Positions 1 through 13,770 of a stretch of 64,000 nucleotides of DNA are shown here, piece after piece (position 1 is the first letter of the stretch; each line of letters begins with the position of its first letter). The stretch covers positions 1,798,001 to 1,862,000 of the forward strand of contig NZ_LT906436.1 in NCBI RefSeq assembly GCF_900187225.1. The letters run 5' to 3'. The notes beneath the pieces are model-generated. The model saw nothing but the letters and a program-made list of their open reading frames with translations, made no database searches and was not told where the DNA came from. The DNA comes from Listeria monocytogenes (GTDB taxonomy: Bacteria; Bacillota; Bacilli; Lactobacillales; Listeriaceae). Both the position numbers and the translations under genes were made by a program.

Positions 1-1133
1 TCTTCCGCAAGTGCATCAACTGGTACGTTTGCAACCACTTCCCCGTGATGAATGATTTTGTACATTTTATCATCCGTTACTTGGCCTATAACGACAGCCT
101 CTAAACCATAACGTTCAAATAACGCTTGGATTTCTTCCACATGCCCTTTTTTCACACATAGAAGCATTCGTTCTTGAGATTCAGAAAGCAACATTTCATA
201 AGGCGTCATGTGTAGTTCCCGTTGCGGCACATCATCCATAATTAATTCTAGCCCAGCGCCCGCTTTTGACGCCATTTCGGAACTCGAGCTAACAAGACCA
301 GCAGCCCCCATATCTTGAATTCCCACTAAAATATCTGAATGATCACGAATCACATCTAAACATGCTTCAAGCAACAATTTCTCCATAAAAGGATCGCCCA
401 CCTGTACAGCAGAACGTTGTTGTTCGCCTTCTTCACTAAACTCTACAGAAGCAAAAGTAGCACCATGAATCCCGTCACGACCAGTTTTAGCACCAACGTA
501 CATCACCGGGTTGCCAATTCCTTTTGCTTGGCCTTTTTGAATATCTTTCGCTTCGATTAAACCAACGCACATCGCGTTGACTAGCGGATTTTTCGTATAA
601 CAAGAATCAAATTGGATTTCGCCACCAACTGTTGGAATCCCAATGGAGTTACCGTATCCTGCGATTCCAGCAACGACTTCACTCACCAAGTATTTCGCAT
701 GTGGTGTATCTAATTCGCCGAAGCGAAGCGAGTTAAGCATCGCAATCGGTCTAGCTCCCATCGAGAACACATCGCGAATAATTCCACCAACCCCAGTTGC
801 AGCCCCTTGATACGGCTCCACATAGGATGGATGATTATGACTCTCCACTTTAAATGCAACACCTAGACCATCGCCAATATCGACAATCCCAGCACCTTCA
901 CCCGGTCCTTGCAATACTTGTTTTCCTTCTGTCGGAAATTTTCGAAGCACTGGTTTTGAGTTTTTATAGCTACAATGTTCGGACCACATAACGGAGAAAA
1001 GTCCAGTTTCTGTATAATTAGGCTCGCGTCCAAGAATCGAACAAACAAGATCATATTCACTATCAGTTAAGCCCATTTCTTGATAAATCCTTTGTTCTTT
1101 AATTTCTTTTGTCGTTGGCTCCATGTTAGGCAT
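1..1133 (-). CDS. purL: Phosphoribosylformylglycinamidine synthase II, PurL (partial, C-terminus off the left edge)
   Basis: PurL is the synthetase subunit that makes FGAM from FGAR, ATP and the ammonia delivered by PurQ, with PurS as bridging subunit. About 377 N-terminal residues of a protein usually near 740 residues are present. Visible motifs are [11 protein letters not shown] (about residues 49-59) and ESHNHPS (about 97-103), both typical of the small-type PurL. The chosen ATG at 1133 overlaps the purQ stop by 8 bases and has a GGAGG ribosome site 9 bases upstream, inside the end of purQ; an in-frame ATG three codons later is less well placed. Seventh gene of the pur operon. Identity is certain; only the C-terminus is unseen. 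Confidence 0.97.
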   Translation of the reverse strand, partial: MPNMEPTTKEIKEQRIYQEMGLTDSEYDLVCSILGREPNYTETGLFSVMWSEHCSYKNSKPVLRKFPTEGKQVLQGPGEGAGIVDIGDGLGVAFKVESHNHPSYVEPYQGAATGVGGIIRDVFSMGARPIAMLNSLRFGELDTPHAKYLVSEVVAGIAGYGNSIGIPTVGGEIQFDSCYTKNPLVNAMCVGLIEAKDIQKGQAKGIGNPVMYVGAKTGRDGIHGATFASVEFSEEGEQQRSAVQVGDPFMEKLLLEACLDVIRDHSDILVGIQDMGAAGLVSSSSEMASKAGAGLELIMDDVPQRELHMTPYEMLLSESQERMLLCVKKGHVEEIQALFERYGLEAVVIGQVTDDKMYKIIHHGEVVANVPVDALAE

Positions 1134-1809
1134 TTACTTGTTCCTCCTTCCAAGCTTTTACAACGGACTCGAAAAGTCTTAAACCATCTGTCCCACCAAT
1201 AATTTCTTCTACCGCACGTTCTGGGTGCGGCATCATCCCAAGCACATTACCTCGTTCATTTACAATACCTGCAATATCCGCACGGCTGCCATTCGGATTA
1301 ACGCTATCATATGTAAAAACAATTTGGTTATTTTCTTTTAGTTTTAAAAGTGTTTCGTCGTCACAGTAATAGTTACCTTCTCCGTGAGCAACGGGAACTT
1401 GGATAATTTCGCCTTCTTCATAAAGTTCCGTAAACATCGTACTCGCATTTGCCACACGAAGCGGCACTGTTTTACAAATAAAATGCAGATTATTATTTCT
1501 AATTAAAGCACCCGGCAGCAAACCAATTTCCGTTAGAATTTGAAATCCGTTACACACACCAAGCACTGGTTTTCCCATTTCAGCAAAGCGCAAAACTTCT
1601 GGCATAATACTTGAAAATTTTGCAATCGCACCAGTTCGCAAGTAGTCTCCGTAAGAAAATCCACCTGGAAGTAATACCGCGTCAAAGCCTGCAAGACTTG
1701 TTTCCGCATGCCATATATATTCCGCCTCCTCGCCAAGAGAATCGCGAATCGCATGTAGCATATCAAGATCACAATTAGAACCTGGGAACTGAATGACAGC
1801 AAATTTCAT
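1126..1809 (-). CDS. purQ: Phosphoribosylformylglycinamidine synthase glutaminase subunit PurQ
   Basis: PurQ is a class I glutamine amidotransferase that frees ammonia from glutamine for PurL. The 227-residue length is normal. The nucleophile lies in GVCNGFQ (Cys86), and the partners of the catalytic triad are His195 and Glu197 in MPHPERA. The oxyanion-loop region [10 protein letters not shown] is at 49-58. The gene sits 3 bases after purS and overlaps purL, as expected for subunits made in fixed ratio. Confidence 0.98.
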   Translation of the reverse strand: MKFAVIQFPGSNCDLDMLHAIRDSLGEEAEYIWHAETSLAGFDAVLLPGGFSYGDYLRTGAIAKFSSIMPEVLRFAEMGKPVLGVCNGFQILTEIGLLPGALIRNNNLHFICKTVPLRVANASTMFTELYEEGEIIQVPVAHGEGNYYCDDETLLKLKENNQIVFTYDSVNPNGSRADIAGIVNERGNVLGMMPHPERAVEEIIGGTDGLRLFESVVKAWKEEQVNA

Positions 1810-1812
1810 CGT

Positions 1813-2058
1813 TTAAGCCTCCTCAATTTCATATCGGTAATCTTCCATCACCGGATTTGTTAGCAGTTTGTCACACATTTCATTTAACACTTCATGAATA
1901 TCTCTATCCGACTTCGCTACTTTAAGTTCCATAAATTTACCAATACGAACATCTTCTACTTCCTCGTAACCCATGCTTTTCGCTGCATCTTTTACTGCAA
2001 CCCCTTGCGGATCTAATACGCTTTTCTTTAAAGTGACATAAACTTTGACATTATACAT
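1813..2058 (-). CDS. purS: Phosphoribosylformylglycinamidine synthase subunit PurS
   Basis: This 81-residue protein is the small bridging subunit that joins PurQ to PurL in the three-part Gram-positive FGAM synthase. It begins MYNVKVYVTLKKSVLDPQG and carries the conserved GKFMELKV stretch near the middle. Length and position between purC and purQ both match PurS. It is preceded by a GGAGG ribosome site and lies 11 bases after purC. Confidence 0.97.
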   Translation of the reverse strand: MYNVKVYVTLKKSVLDPQGVAVKDAAKSMGYEEVEDVRIGKFMELKVAKSDRDIHEVLNEMCDKLLTNPVMEDYRYEIEEA

Positions 2059-2069
2059 TTTGTGGCCTC

Positions 2070-2783
2070 CTAGTTTTGAACTTGCTTTAATCTATTCAAT
2101 ACTTCTGTATACACATCTGTTAAATTGCCAATATTCCGACGAAAGACATCCTTATCGAGCTTTTGATTTGTTTCCTTGTCCCAAAGTCTACATGTATCAG
2201 GCGAAATCTCATCTGCTAGCAAAATTTCTCCAGCCGCGTCCCGACCAAATTCTAATTTAAAATCGATCAGCGTAATATTCATTTGATTGAATAATTCTTG
2301 TAGCACCTTATTAATCGAACGAGCCGCCTGACGAATCGTATCCATCTCACTCGTTGTCGCAACCTCTAAATAAAGCACATGGTCATCATTAATAAACGGG
2401 TCATCTAGCGCATCATCTTTATAGTAAAATTCTACTATCGCATTCGGAATTGGCTCGCCTTCTTCTTTTCCAAGCCGTTTCGCAAGACTCCCAGCCATCA
2501 CATTACGAACAACCACTTCAAGTGGAATAATTGATACCTCTTTCACCAATTGTTCCGTTTCCGAAATCGCCCGAATAAAATGACTCTCTATTCCCGCTTC
2601 CGCCAAATGAGAAAAAATAAGCGATGTAATTTGGTTATTAAGCTCACCCTTCCCAGCAAAAGATTCCTTTCGTACTCCATTTAGCGCTGTCGCATCGTCC
2701 TTATAAGCAACACGCAAGACACCAGCTTCTTCTGTTTTAAAAAGTCGTTTTGCCTTACCTTCATAAACCAGTTCATTAGTCAC
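2070..2783 (-). CDS. purC: SAICAR synthetase PurC
   Basis: PurC joins aspartate to CAIR using ATP, giving SAICAR, the eighth step of purine synthesis. The 237-residue chain begins with the family's YEGKAKRLF strand (about 7-15) and holds EVVVRNVMAGS and LIDFKLEFG, both conserved in PurC, followed by the DEISPDTCRLW signature near 190. The start is GTG with AAGGAG about 10 bases upstream. An 80-base gap containing a perfect 12-bp hairpin separates it from purB. Confidence 0.97.
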   Translation of the reverse strand: MTNELVYEGKAKRLFKTEEAGVLRVAYKDDATALNGVRKESFAGKGELNNQITSLIFSHLAEAGIESHFIRAISETEQLVKEVSIIPLEVVVRNVMAGSLAKRLGKEEGEPIPNAIVEFYYKDDALDDPFINDDHVLYLEVATTSEMDTIRQAARSINKVLQELFNQMNITLIDFKLEFGRDAAGEILLADEISPDTCRLWDKETNQKLDKDVFRRNIGNLTDVYTEVLNRLKQVQN

Positions 2784-2809
2784 GATAATTTATCTCCTTA
2801 TAAAGTACT

Positions 2810-2844
2810 TAACCTCTTTGAAAAAATAAATATCAAAGAGGTTA
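2810..2844 (-). other. Hairpin between purB and purC
   Basis: TAACCTCTTTGA (2810-2821) and TCAAAGAGGTTA (2833-2844) form a perfect 12-bp stem with an 11-base loop. No U-run follows on the minus strand, so it is unlikely to be a terminator. It may be a stability or processing element setting purC and downstream levels apart from purE-K-B. Role inferred only. Confidence 0.6.
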
Positions 2845-2863
2845 GATTGTATTCTGCCCGTAA

Positions 2864-4156
2864 TTATAATCCTAAACGATCAAAAATTAAGTCGACATTC
2901 TTCAGGTGATAGTTGTAATCAAAGCAATCTGCAATTTCATCCGCAGATAAGTTTTCAGTAATTATTGCATCTTGTTCTACTAATTCACGGAAAGGTACTT
3001 GTTTTTCCCAAGCTTCCATTGCTCTTGGTTGCACGACATCATACGCCGCTTCACGAGCTAAACCTTTATCAATAAGCGCAAGTAATACACGCTGTGAATA
3101 AATAAGTCCAAGTGTTCTGTCCATATTGCGTTTCATATTTTCTGGGAACACCGTCAAGTTTTTCACGATATTTCCAAAACGATTCAAAATATAATCTAAT
3201 AAAATAGTAGAATCTGGTAAAATAATTCGTTCCGCTGAACTATGAGAAATATCACGTTCATGCCAAAGTGGTACATTTTCATAAGCAGTAACCATATGAC
3301 CGCGAATAACGCGCGCTAATCCAGTTACATTTTCAGAACCAATTGGATTACGTTTATGCGGCATTGCAGATGAACCTTTTTGTCCTTTTGCAAAGAATTC
3401 TTCTACTTCACGCACTTCACTTTTTTGCAGTGCACGTACTTCTACCGCAAATTTTTCTACAGAAGTTGCAATTAATGCAAGTGTTGCCAAATATTCTGCA
3501 TGGCGATCGCGTTGCAACGTTTGTGTAGAAATCGGCGCAGGAGTTGTTCCTAATTTTTCACATACGTAAGACTCCACAAAAGGATCAATATTCGCATACG
3601 TCCCGACCGCACCAGAGATTTTCCCGAATTCCACACCATCAGCTGCAAAATTAAAACGTTCTAAGTTACGTTTCATTTCCTCGTACCATAGAGCAAGCTT
3701 CAACCCAAAAGTAGTAGGTTCCGCGTGAACACCATGTGTACGTCCCATAGTTACAGTATATTTATGTTCTTTTGCTTTTTCGCCAATAATCGCAATGAAA
3801 TTTTCCAAATCCTTGCGCAAAATCTCATTCGCTTGTTTAAGTAAATAAGAATTCGCTGTATCCACTACGTCTGTTGAAGTTAAGCCATAATGAACCCATT
3901 TACGTTCCGCACCAAGCGACTCAGAAACTGAACGAGTAAATGCCACAACATCATGTCTCGTTTCTAGTTCAATCTCATGAATCCGATCCACATCAAACTT
4001 CGCATTAGCACGGATCTTCGCAACGTCTTCTTTCGGAATATCACCAAGCTCTGCCCAAGCTTCACAAGCCAAAATCTCCACTTCTAGCCAAGCCTGATAA
4101 CGATTTTGTTCTGTCCAAATGTTGCCCATTTCTTTACGAGTATAACGTTCTAACAT
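2864..4156 (-). CDS. purB: Adenylosuccinate lyase PurB
   Basis: PurB cleaves SAICAR to AICAR and adenylosuccinate to AMP, releasing fumarate in both. The 430-residue length is standard. Visible active-site elements are His68 in RHDV, His141 in [10 protein letters not shown], and the mobile fumarase/aspartase signature [11 protein letters not shown] at 261-271 with its catalytic serine. The numbering agrees with what is known for the Bacillus enzyme. It lies 18 bases after purK in the pur operon. Confidence 0.98.
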   Translation of the reverse strand: MLERYTRKEMGNIWTEQNRYQAWLEVEILACEAWAELGDIPKEDVAKIRANAKFDVDRIHEIELETRHDVVAFTRSVSESLGAERKWVHYGLTSTDVVDTANSYLLKQANEILRKDLENFIAIIGEKAKEHKYTVTMGRTHGVHAEPTTFGLKLALWYEEMKRNLERFNFAADGVEFGKISGAVGTYANIDPFVESYVCEKLGTTPAPISTQTLQRDRHAEYLATLALIATSVEKFAVEVRALQKSEVREVEEFFAKGQKGSSAMPHKRNPIGSENVTGLARVIRGHMVTAYENVPLWHERDISHSSAERIILPDSTILLDYILNRFGNIVKNLTVFPENMKRNMDRTLGLIYSQRVLLALIDKGLAREAAYDVVQPRAMEAWEKQVPFRELVEQDAIITENLSADEIADCFDYNYHLKNVDLIFDRLGL

Positions 4157-4174
4157 TCTTTTAAATTCCTCCAG

Positions 4175-5299
4175 TTACTTCCAAATTTGCGTTTCTTCTA
4201 AATCTTGTATAACCGCTTTTGGTTCATCAGCCAGCACAGTGACATGTCCCATTTTGCGATTGATTTTCGCTTCTTTTTTGCCATAATAATGTACAAACCA
4301 ATGTGGATAATTCACCATTTGTTTATTCACAGCATCAACATGTTGCCCTAAAATATTAATCATTACGGCGGGTTTTAAAAGTTCTGGTTTTACGAGTGGT
4401 AATCCAACAATCGCTCGAATATGCTGCGTAAACTGAGAAATCGAACAAGCTTCAATTGTAAAATGTCCGGAGTTATGCGGTCTTGGGGCAAGTTCATTTA
4501 CATAAATAGCGCCTGATTTTGTCACAAACATTTCTACTGCTAAAACACCACATAATTGAAGTACTTCTGCTAACTTTCTCGCAATTTCTTCCGCTTCCTC
4601 GTAAACGTCAGCCGCCACATCTGCTGGAACCATAGTCGTATGCAAAATATTATTTACATGTACATTTTCTGCAACTGGAAAAGTTTCTATTTGCCCATCT
4701 AAATTACGAGCGACAACCACAGAAATCTCTTTTTCAAAAGGAATCCAAGCTTCTAGTACACAAGAGCCGTAACGCAATAATCTCGCTGCTGTTTCGATAT
4801 CCCTCGCATCATGAATAACCACTTGGCCTTTCCCGTCGTATCCACCTTGTGCCGTTTTTAAAACAGCAGGATATCCAATACTTTTAATTTCATTTTCGAT
4901 TTCATCTTGTTCCACTATAACCGCATATGGCGCAATGTTAATATTAGCTGATTCCAGATAAGCTTTTTCCAAAATCCTATCCTGTGTAATCGAAAGCAAT
5001 TCCGATCCTTGTGGGACAGATACTAAGTTTTGCGTCATTTTCAAAGCATCATAGTCGATATTTTCAAATTCATATGTAACTACATCTGCTTTTTCGGAAA
5101 GTTCGCGTAAGGCTACTTTATCATCATAGTCAGCGATAATTTGCTCATCACTTAATTGAGCAGCTGGACAATCAGCGGTAGGATCGAGAACAATAATACG
5201 ATACCCCATCGCTTTCGCCGCAAGAGCTAGCATACGACCAAGTTGTCCGCCACCAATGATACCAATAGTACTATTTGTCAGTAAAAATTTTTTATCCAA
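4175..5299 (-). CDS. purK: N5-carboxyaminoimidazole ribonucleotide synthase PurK
   Basis: PurK is an ATP-grasp enzyme that carboxylates AIR with bicarbonate to give N5-CAIR, which PurE then rearranges. Visible features are the N-terminal [12 protein letters not shown] dinucleotide-like loop, the ATP-grasp loop [11 protein letters not shown], and [12 protein letters not shown] near the C-terminal half. The frame is open to a GTG at 5308, but AGAAAG is about 11 bases upstream of the TTG at 5299 and almost touches the GTG, so the TTG (374 residues) is preferred. Either start overlaps the end of purE, suggesting translational coupling. Confidence 0.95.
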   Translation of the reverse strand: MDKKFLLTNSTIGIIGGGQLGRMLALAAKAMGYRIIVLDPTADCPAAQLSDEQIIADYDDKVALRELSEKADVVTYEFENIDYDALKMTQNLVSVPQGSELLSITQDRILEKAYLESANINIAPYAVIVEQDEIENEIKSIGYPAVLKTAQGGYDGKGQVVIHDARDIETAARLLRYGSCVLEAWIPFEKEISVVVARNLDGQIETFPVAENVHVNNILHTTMVPADVAADVYEEAEEIARKLAEVLQLCGVLAVEMFVTKSGAIYVNELAPRPHNSGHFTIEACSISQFTQHIRAIVGLPLVKPELLKPAVMINILGQHVDAVNKQMVNYPHWFVHYYGKKEAKINRKMGHVTVLADEPKAVIQDLEETQIWK

Positions 5300-5780
5300 G
5301 ATAATCACTACTTTCTAGAACTGTTTCTTCTAGTGTAGCACGTCTTTTTTGTAATCTGTTAGTAATTGCATCGTCTGTTATGGATAAAATTTGTGCGGCT
5401 AGAAGTCCAGCATTTACAGCACCACTTTCTCCAATAGCAACTGTCGCTACCGGAACACCTCCAGGCATCTGCACAATAGAAAGTAATGAATCCATTCCAT
5501 TCAACGCTTTTGATTTAATTGGCACACCAATAACAGGCAAAGTCGTCTTTGCCGCAACCATACCTGGCAAATGCGCTGCGCCCCCAGCACCAGCAATAAT
5601 AATTTTCAAACCACGTTCCCGCGCTTGTTCTGCATATTGAAACATTAAATCTGGTGTACGATGAGCAGAAACCACTTTTTTCTCATAAGCTATTTCTAAT
5701 TCATCTAATACATCACATGCTTTTTTCATTGTATCCCAATCTGAGGTACTCCCCATAATGACACCAATTACAGCAGGCAT
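5292..5780 (-). CDS. purE: N5-CAIR mutase PurE (class I)
   Basis: PurE moves the carboxyl group of N5-CAIR to carbon 4, giving CAIR. The 162-residue chain has the three class I signatures: GSTSDWD (10-16), SAHRTPD with the catalytic histidine (38-44), and [11 protein letters not shown] (64-74). It is the first gene of the operon, with AAGGAG at 5792-5797 before the ATG and a strong promoter about 40 bases further up. Confidence 0.98.
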   Translation of the reverse strand: MPAVIGVIMGSTSDWDTMKKACDVLDELEIAYEKKVVSAHRTPDLMFQYAEQARERGLKIIIAGAGGAAHLPGMVAAKTTLPVIGVPIKSKALNGMDSLLSIVQMPGGVPVATVAIGESGAVNAGLLAAQILSITDDAITNRLQKRRATLEETVLESSDYLG

Positions 5781-5820
5781 TACGTGATCAACTCCTTAAT
5801 AATCTCTTTTCGACTCCTTC

Positions 5821-5849
5821 ATTCTAACAATAGGTACGATAAATGTCAA
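5821..5849 (-). promoter_or_regulatory. Sigma-A promoter of the pur operon
   Basis: TTGACA (5849-5844), a 17-base spacer and TAGAAT (5826-5821) form a near-consensus promoter reading towards purE. The expected start near 5814 leaves a leader of only about 35 bases. Confidence 0.93.
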
Positions 5850-5851
5850 CG

Positions 5852-5897
5852 AAAAATCGAACATTTAATTGTTACATTTTATTAACGTTCGTGTTTA
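5852..5897 (-). promoter_or_regulatory. PurBox pair (PurR operator) upstream of purE
   Basis: Two 14-bp elements in opposite orientation match the PurR box consensus AAWWWCCGAACWWT: AAAAATCGAACATT (5852-5865, plus strand) and TAAACACGAACGTT (5897-5884, minus strand). They are 18 bases apart and lie directly upstream of the -35 box. In Bacillus and Lactococcus such pairs bind PurR, which responds to PRPP. The first box has one mismatch; the second is weaker. Confidence 0.8.
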
Positions 5898-5950
5898 GGG
5901 TATATTTGTTCTTTTTACTAGCATTATGTATCCATTTTCACTAAATAAAT

Positions 5951-5982
5951 AAAAAAAGAAGCTACCATCATAGGTAAGCTTC
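5951..5982 (-). terminator. Terminator after the UPF0316 gene
   Basis: On the minus strand GAAGCTTACC and GGTAGCTTC pair around a short loop, followed by seven T. It ends the upstream gene just before the pur regulatory region. Confidence 0.88.
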
Positions 5983-5985
5983 TCT

Positions 5986-6510
5986 TCATTTCCGAACTTG
6001 TTTAACCCAAAAACCACCGTGAATTTGTTTTGGCTCAGAGGAAACAATGAATGCACCATTATCAATTTCAATAATGTGTTTATATAATTTCCGCTCATTC
6101 TTTCTTTGGGTCAAAATTTCAAGCATCATCCGTTCACCATCACGACCACTTGCAAGCCAACTAGTAACCCCATATCCTAGATCTCGAATTTGATTTGGTA
6201 AGTCTAAATTATATTCTTTCGTAATAACATTCACTGTAATATAACCTAAAGCAATTCGCTCTTCAATTTTCATACCGACGATAATTCCCACGCCAAACCC
6301 AACAGCATACGCTAAAACATTGGCAATATTATTTAAATTATCCAAAACCAAACTAAGGGCAACTACATAGATAATCATTTCAAACACACTTGAAAGTGCA
6401 GCTAAGTAACGATAACCTTTCATCGTTAAAAGTAACCTCACCGTATAAATCGTCACATACAAAATATTTACAATAAAAATAGTAACCACTATAAATATAC
6501 CGTTATCCAC
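5986..6510 (-). CDS. UPF0316 / DUF2179 family membrane protein
   Basis: This 174-residue protein has three predicted membrane segments (about 4-28, 33-55 and 60-80) followed by a soluble C-terminal DUF2179-type domain. The membrane part contains YAVGFGVGIIVGMKIEE, typical of the UPF0316 family. Function is unknown. The start is GTG with a strong GGAGGGG site 8 bases upstream. It is a single-gene unit with its own promoter and terminator, lying between the rRNA operon and the pur operon. Confidence 0.88.
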   Translation of the reverse strand: MDNGIFIVVTIFIVNILYVTIYTVRLLLTMKGYRYLAALSSVFEMIIYVVALSLVLDNLNNIANVLAYAVGFGVGIIVGMKIEERIALGYITVNVITKEYNLDLPNQIRDLGYGVTSWLASGRDGERMMLEILTQRKNERKLYKHIIEIDNGAFIVSSEPKQIHGGFWVKQVRK

Positions 6511-6558
6511 TAAAATAACCCCTCCACCTAAAAACTACATTCCACTGAGTCTTTTACT

Positions 6559-6587
6559 AATATAACATCCATTTAGATAGCTGACAA
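6559..6587 (-). promoter_or_regulatory. Promoter of the UPF0316 gene
   Basis: TTGTCA (6587-6582), a 17-base spacer and TATATT (6564-6559) give a good sigma-A promoter just after the rRNA operon terminator. Confidence 0.8.
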
Positions 6588-6601
6588 AAGAAACACTTCA
6601 A

Positions 6602-6630
6602 CAAAAAAAGCCCTAAATAATTAGGACTTT
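6602..6630 (-). terminator. rRNA operon terminator
   Basis: AGTCCTAA and TTAGGGCT form an 8-bp stem (one G-U pair) with a 4-base loop, followed by a run of seven T on the minus strand, a few bases after the 5S 3' end. Confidence 0.92.
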
Positions 6631-6636
6631 TCAAAT

Positions 6637-6754
6637 TGCCCGGCAGCGACCTACTCTCGCAGGGGGAAGCCCCCAACTACCATTGGCGCAGAGAAGCTTA
6701 ACTACCGTGTTCGGGATGGGAACGGGTGTGACCTTCTCGCCATAACTACCAGAC
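6637..6754 (-). rRNA. rrf: 5S ribosomal RNA
   Basis: The minus strand reads GTCTGGTAGTTATGGCGAGA at the 5' end, holds the conserved CCCATCCCGAACACGG loop, and closes with CTGCCGGGCAA, which pairs with the start. Length is about 118 bases. It is the last gene of the 16S-23S-5S operon. Ends are accurate to a few bases. Confidence 0.95.
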
Positions 6755-6831
6755 AATATTGAATTGTTGAAAGATTGCTCTCTCAAAACTAGAGAAGAAA
6801 GGGTTCAGTTAGGTAACTTCGTTTCATTTTT

Positions 6832-11560
<4,729 letters not shown>

Positions 11561-11712
11561 ATAAATTGAATTTGAATACTTATTCAACACCGTGAATAAG
11601 ATTCCTTGCGTCAAATTGACTTCGCTAGCAATTAAATTACTAGTTTGTTTTGTTGAAAACAGCTTTCTGTTTTCTGCCCTGCGATTACCAGTGAGACTTT
11701 ACGTCTCATTGC

Positions 11713-11749
11713 TTTTCGTCTTCTTCTTTGTTCAGTTTTCAAAGGTCAG
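11713..11749 (-). other. rRNA leader motif and 5' half of 16S processing stem
   Basis: The leader reads CCTTTGAAAACTGAACAAAG, shared with the spacers, then GAAGAAGACGAAAAGC. The stretch CTGAACAAA..GAAGAA..CGAAAA is complementary to TTTTCG..TTCTTC..TTTGTTCAG just after 16S (about 9960-9984). The two would form the stalk cut by RNase III to release pre-16S RNA. Confidence 0.7.
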
Positions 11750-11773
11750 TTGCTTTGTTAACGCAACTTTTAA

Positions 11774-11802
11774 ATCTTACCATAAAGTTCAAATCACGTC
11801 AA
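11774..11802 (-). promoter_or_regulatory. rRNA operon promoter P2
   Basis: TTGACG (11802-11797), a 17-base spacer and TAAGAT (11779-11774), with AT-rich UP-like DNA upstream. It is the promoter nearest to 16S. Confidence 0.88.
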
Positions 11803-11857
11803 CAACTATTTTTAAAATGTTTTTTGATGAATCAATTTGTATCAATTCAGCTTTATC

Positions 11858-11886
11858 ATTATATAACAGCTTTATACTAAATACAA
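11858..11886 (-). promoter_or_regulatory. rRNA operon promoter P1
   Basis: TTGTAT (11886-11881), 17 bases and TATAAT (11863-11858). With P2 this gives the tandem arrangement usual for rRNA operons. It begins only 11 bases after the stop of the HD-domain gene. Confidence 0.82.
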
Positions 11887-11896
11887 GCCTTTTAAG

Positions 11897-12502
11897 TTAT
11901 ATTTTTAATTCTTTCTCTAGTGCATGTATAAAATCCTGCATAATTTTTTGTTTTTCTCCTGCAAGTTCCCGACCAGTCTTTGTTTTTAGTTGCGTTTGAA
12001 TTAAGAGTAATTTATCGTAAAAGTGTTGTAAAGTGGTATTTTCTGGGTGATCTCGATTAGCGATTTCTCTATTGTGTGCTCCTCCATAAGTAAATGTTCG
12101 AGCTATACCGATTGCACCAATTGCATCCAAACGGTCTGCATCTTGAACTATTTTTTCTTCTATTGTAGAAGCTTGGATAGGATTTTTTCCATTTTTAAAA
12201 GAAACTGCTTGGATAATTCGGATGATTTTACTGATTACATCTTCAGGTATTTCTTTTTCTCTCAGCCAAGTTGTGATTATTTCAGTTGCTTGTAATGGGT
12301 CTTCTGTTAGTTTGCTATCATTATAGTCGTGAAACAATGCTGCTAATTCGATTGCAAATTTGTCCCCACCTTCTGTTACTTGGATTTGTTTACTTAAATG
12401 CCAGACTCGTTTAATATGTTCCCAGTCGTGTCCAGTAGTTTCCTTTTCAAAATGAGACTGCATCCATTTTTGCGCGGCAATTATTATTTCTTCTTGCTTC
12501 AT
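11897..12502 (-). CDS. HD-domain phosphohydrolase (YpgQ-like)
   Basis: This 201-residue protein has the HD metal-binding set: His25 and His29 in GHDWEHIKR, His58-Asp59 in LFHDY, and a distal Asp in VQDADRLDAIGAIG (Asp121 or Asp123). The GHDWxH pattern and the DADRLDAIGAIGIAR helix fit the YpgQ/YedJ branch, whose tested members act on nucleotide or pyrophosphate substrates; the substrate here is not known. No terminator is visible between it and the rRNA promoters, so its message may run into the rRNA operon. It is divergent from the ABC ATPase gene. Confidence 0.88.
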   Translation of the reverse strand: MKQEEIIIAAQKWMQSHFEKETTGHDWEHIKRVWHLSKQIQVTEGGDKFAIELAALFHDYNDSKLTEDPLQATEIITTWLREKEIPEDVISKIIRIIQAVSFKNGKNPIQASTIEEKIVQDADRLDAIGAIGIARTFTYGGAHNREIANRDHPENTTLQHFYDKLLLIQTQLKTKTGRELAGEKQKIMQDFIHALEKELKI

Positions 12503-12566
12503 TAGTATTTGCTCCTTTTTTACGTTATTTTCATGTACAATAGTAGAAAATGGAAATGAGTATTCG

Positions 12567-13340
12567 ATGTTTGCTTTTAAGAACGTTTATTTAAAGCGCG
12601 ATAATAAAATGATTTTGTCGGATATTAATTGGGTGGTTAATGATAAGGAAAACTGGGCAATACTCGGACTTAACGGTTCTGGAAAAACAACTTTGTTGCA
12701 ACTTTTAAATGGGTATCTTTGGCCTAGCAGTGGCAATCTTCAAGTACTTGGGCATATTTTTGGGAAGACCTCTTTGCCGGAGTTACGTAAATCGATTGGT
12801 TGGGTTAGTAATGCGCTTGACCATCAGCTGAAAGATTATGAGTTAAGCGAGCAAATTGTACTTAGTGGAAAATTTGCAAGTATTGGTATTTACGAAAAAA
12901 TCACTACTGCGGAGATTGACCAAGCGAAAAAGCTGCTTACTGATTGTGGTGGTATCTCACTTATTGGAAAGCCGTATAAAATTTTATCGCAAGGTGAGCG
13001 TCAAATTGTTTTAATTGCACGTGCTTTAATGGCCAGTCCTAAGTTACTTATTTTAGATGAGCCTTGTAACGGGCTTGATTTATTTGCAAAGAATCGTTTG
13101 TTAGAAAGAATTAAGAAAATTGCAGAACTTCCTGAATCACCAACGATGCTCTTTGTTACGCATCATACGGAAGAAATTCTTCCCTGCTTCGATAATATCA
13201 TTTTACTGCGTGACGGGGAAATAACTCATCACGGAAAAACAGAAAAACTTTTAACAGAGGAAGTCCTTCAAGATTTTTATCAAAAGCCGGTCGAATTAAT
13301 TCGGATAAAAGATGGCTCCATTGCAGTCTATCCGAAGTAA
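12567..13340 (+). CDS. ABC transporter ATP-binding protein
   Basis: This 257-residue ATPase has Walker A GLNGSGKTT (34-42), signature LSQGERQ (140-146), Walker B LLILDEP (160-166) and an H-loop VTHH (197-200). It resembles the single-domain, ModF/YlmA-like group of ABC ATPases. No permease gene lies nearby, so it may serve a membrane partner elsewhere or act without one. Ligand unknown. The ribosome site is weak (GGAAATGAG). Confidence 0.88.
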   Translation: MFAFKNVYLKRDNKMILSDINWVVNDKENWAILGLNGSGKTTLLQLLNGYLWPSSGNLQVLGHIFGKTSLPELRKSIGWVSNALDHQLKDYELSEQIVLSGKFASIGIYEKITTAEIDQAKKLLTDCGGISLIGKPYKILSQGERQIVLIARALMASPKLLILDEPCNGLDLFAKNRLLERIKKIAELPESPTMLFVTHHTEEILPCFDNIILLRDGEITHHGKTEKLLTEEVLQDFYQKPVELIRIKDGSIAVYPK

Positions 13341-13389
13341 GTGGTATAGTTAGAATACGAAAAATGCGTATGTAGAGGGGCGAAAAATT

Positions 13390-13752
13390 TTGTATGAAAC
13401 GATGATTGCAAAAGCAGGTGTCCGTGAGCTTCTCGGGATGGATACTAGTCTGATTTATGGTTCATTTGCTTATGAAATGGAAGACGAATGGATGGATTTA
13501 ACAGGGCTTTGGATTTCGAATGAGAATGCACTGATTTTTTACTTAGAAAATGAAGATGTCTATTTACTAAAGAAATTCGCTTATGAAATGATAGACAGTT
13601 TAGAACAAAAAGTGAGTATCCTTTCCATGACGAAAAAATTGATTTTACATCTTAATAATAAAGAAAGCTATACATTACTAGTAGCAAACGGCGAAGCTAA
13701 ACTATTTGCTGCTAGGGTAAATGAGCGCATAGAAAAAGTGAGTCTAGGATGA
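13390..13752 (+). CDS. Small protein of unknown function
   Basis: I do not recognise this 120-residue acidic protein. It has no signal peptide or membrane segment and looks like a mixed alpha/beta cytosolic protein, with repeated hydrophobic strands such as LIYGSFAYEM, ALIFYLENEDVYLL and LILHLNN. The start is taken as TTG at 13390, with GAGGGG about 10 bases upstream; the ATG four codons later is an alternative. It lies 49 bases after the ABC ATPase and may share its message. Its stop codon lies inside the loop of a terminator hairpin. Confidence 0.75.
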   Translation: MYETMIAKAGVRELLGMDTSLIYGSFAYEMEDEWMDLTGLWISNENALIFYLENEDVYLLKKFAYEMIDSLEQKVSILSMTKKLILHLNNKESYTLLVANGEAKLFAARVNERIEKVSLG

Positions 13753-13769
13753 ACTAGACTCACTTTTTT
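13734..13769. terminator. Bidirectional terminator between the 120-residue gene and pepT
   Basis: AGTGAGTCTAG and CTAGACTCACT form an 11-bp stem. T-runs follow on the plus strand (TTTTTT) and on the minus strand (TTTTTC), so it can stop both converging genes. Confidence 0.9.
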
Positions 13770-13770
13770 A

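Noticed and set aside
5781..5850. Guanine riboswitch before purE
   Set aside because: The leader after the promoter is about 35 bases, too short for the aptamer and terminator.
5895..6098. 67-residue minus-strand open frame
   Set aside because: It overlaps the end of the UPF0316 gene, its terminator and the PurBox region.
11592..11999. 135-residue plus-strand open frame
   Set aside because: It is antisense to the rRNA leader and the HD gene, has no ribosome site and an AT-driven hydrophobic composition.
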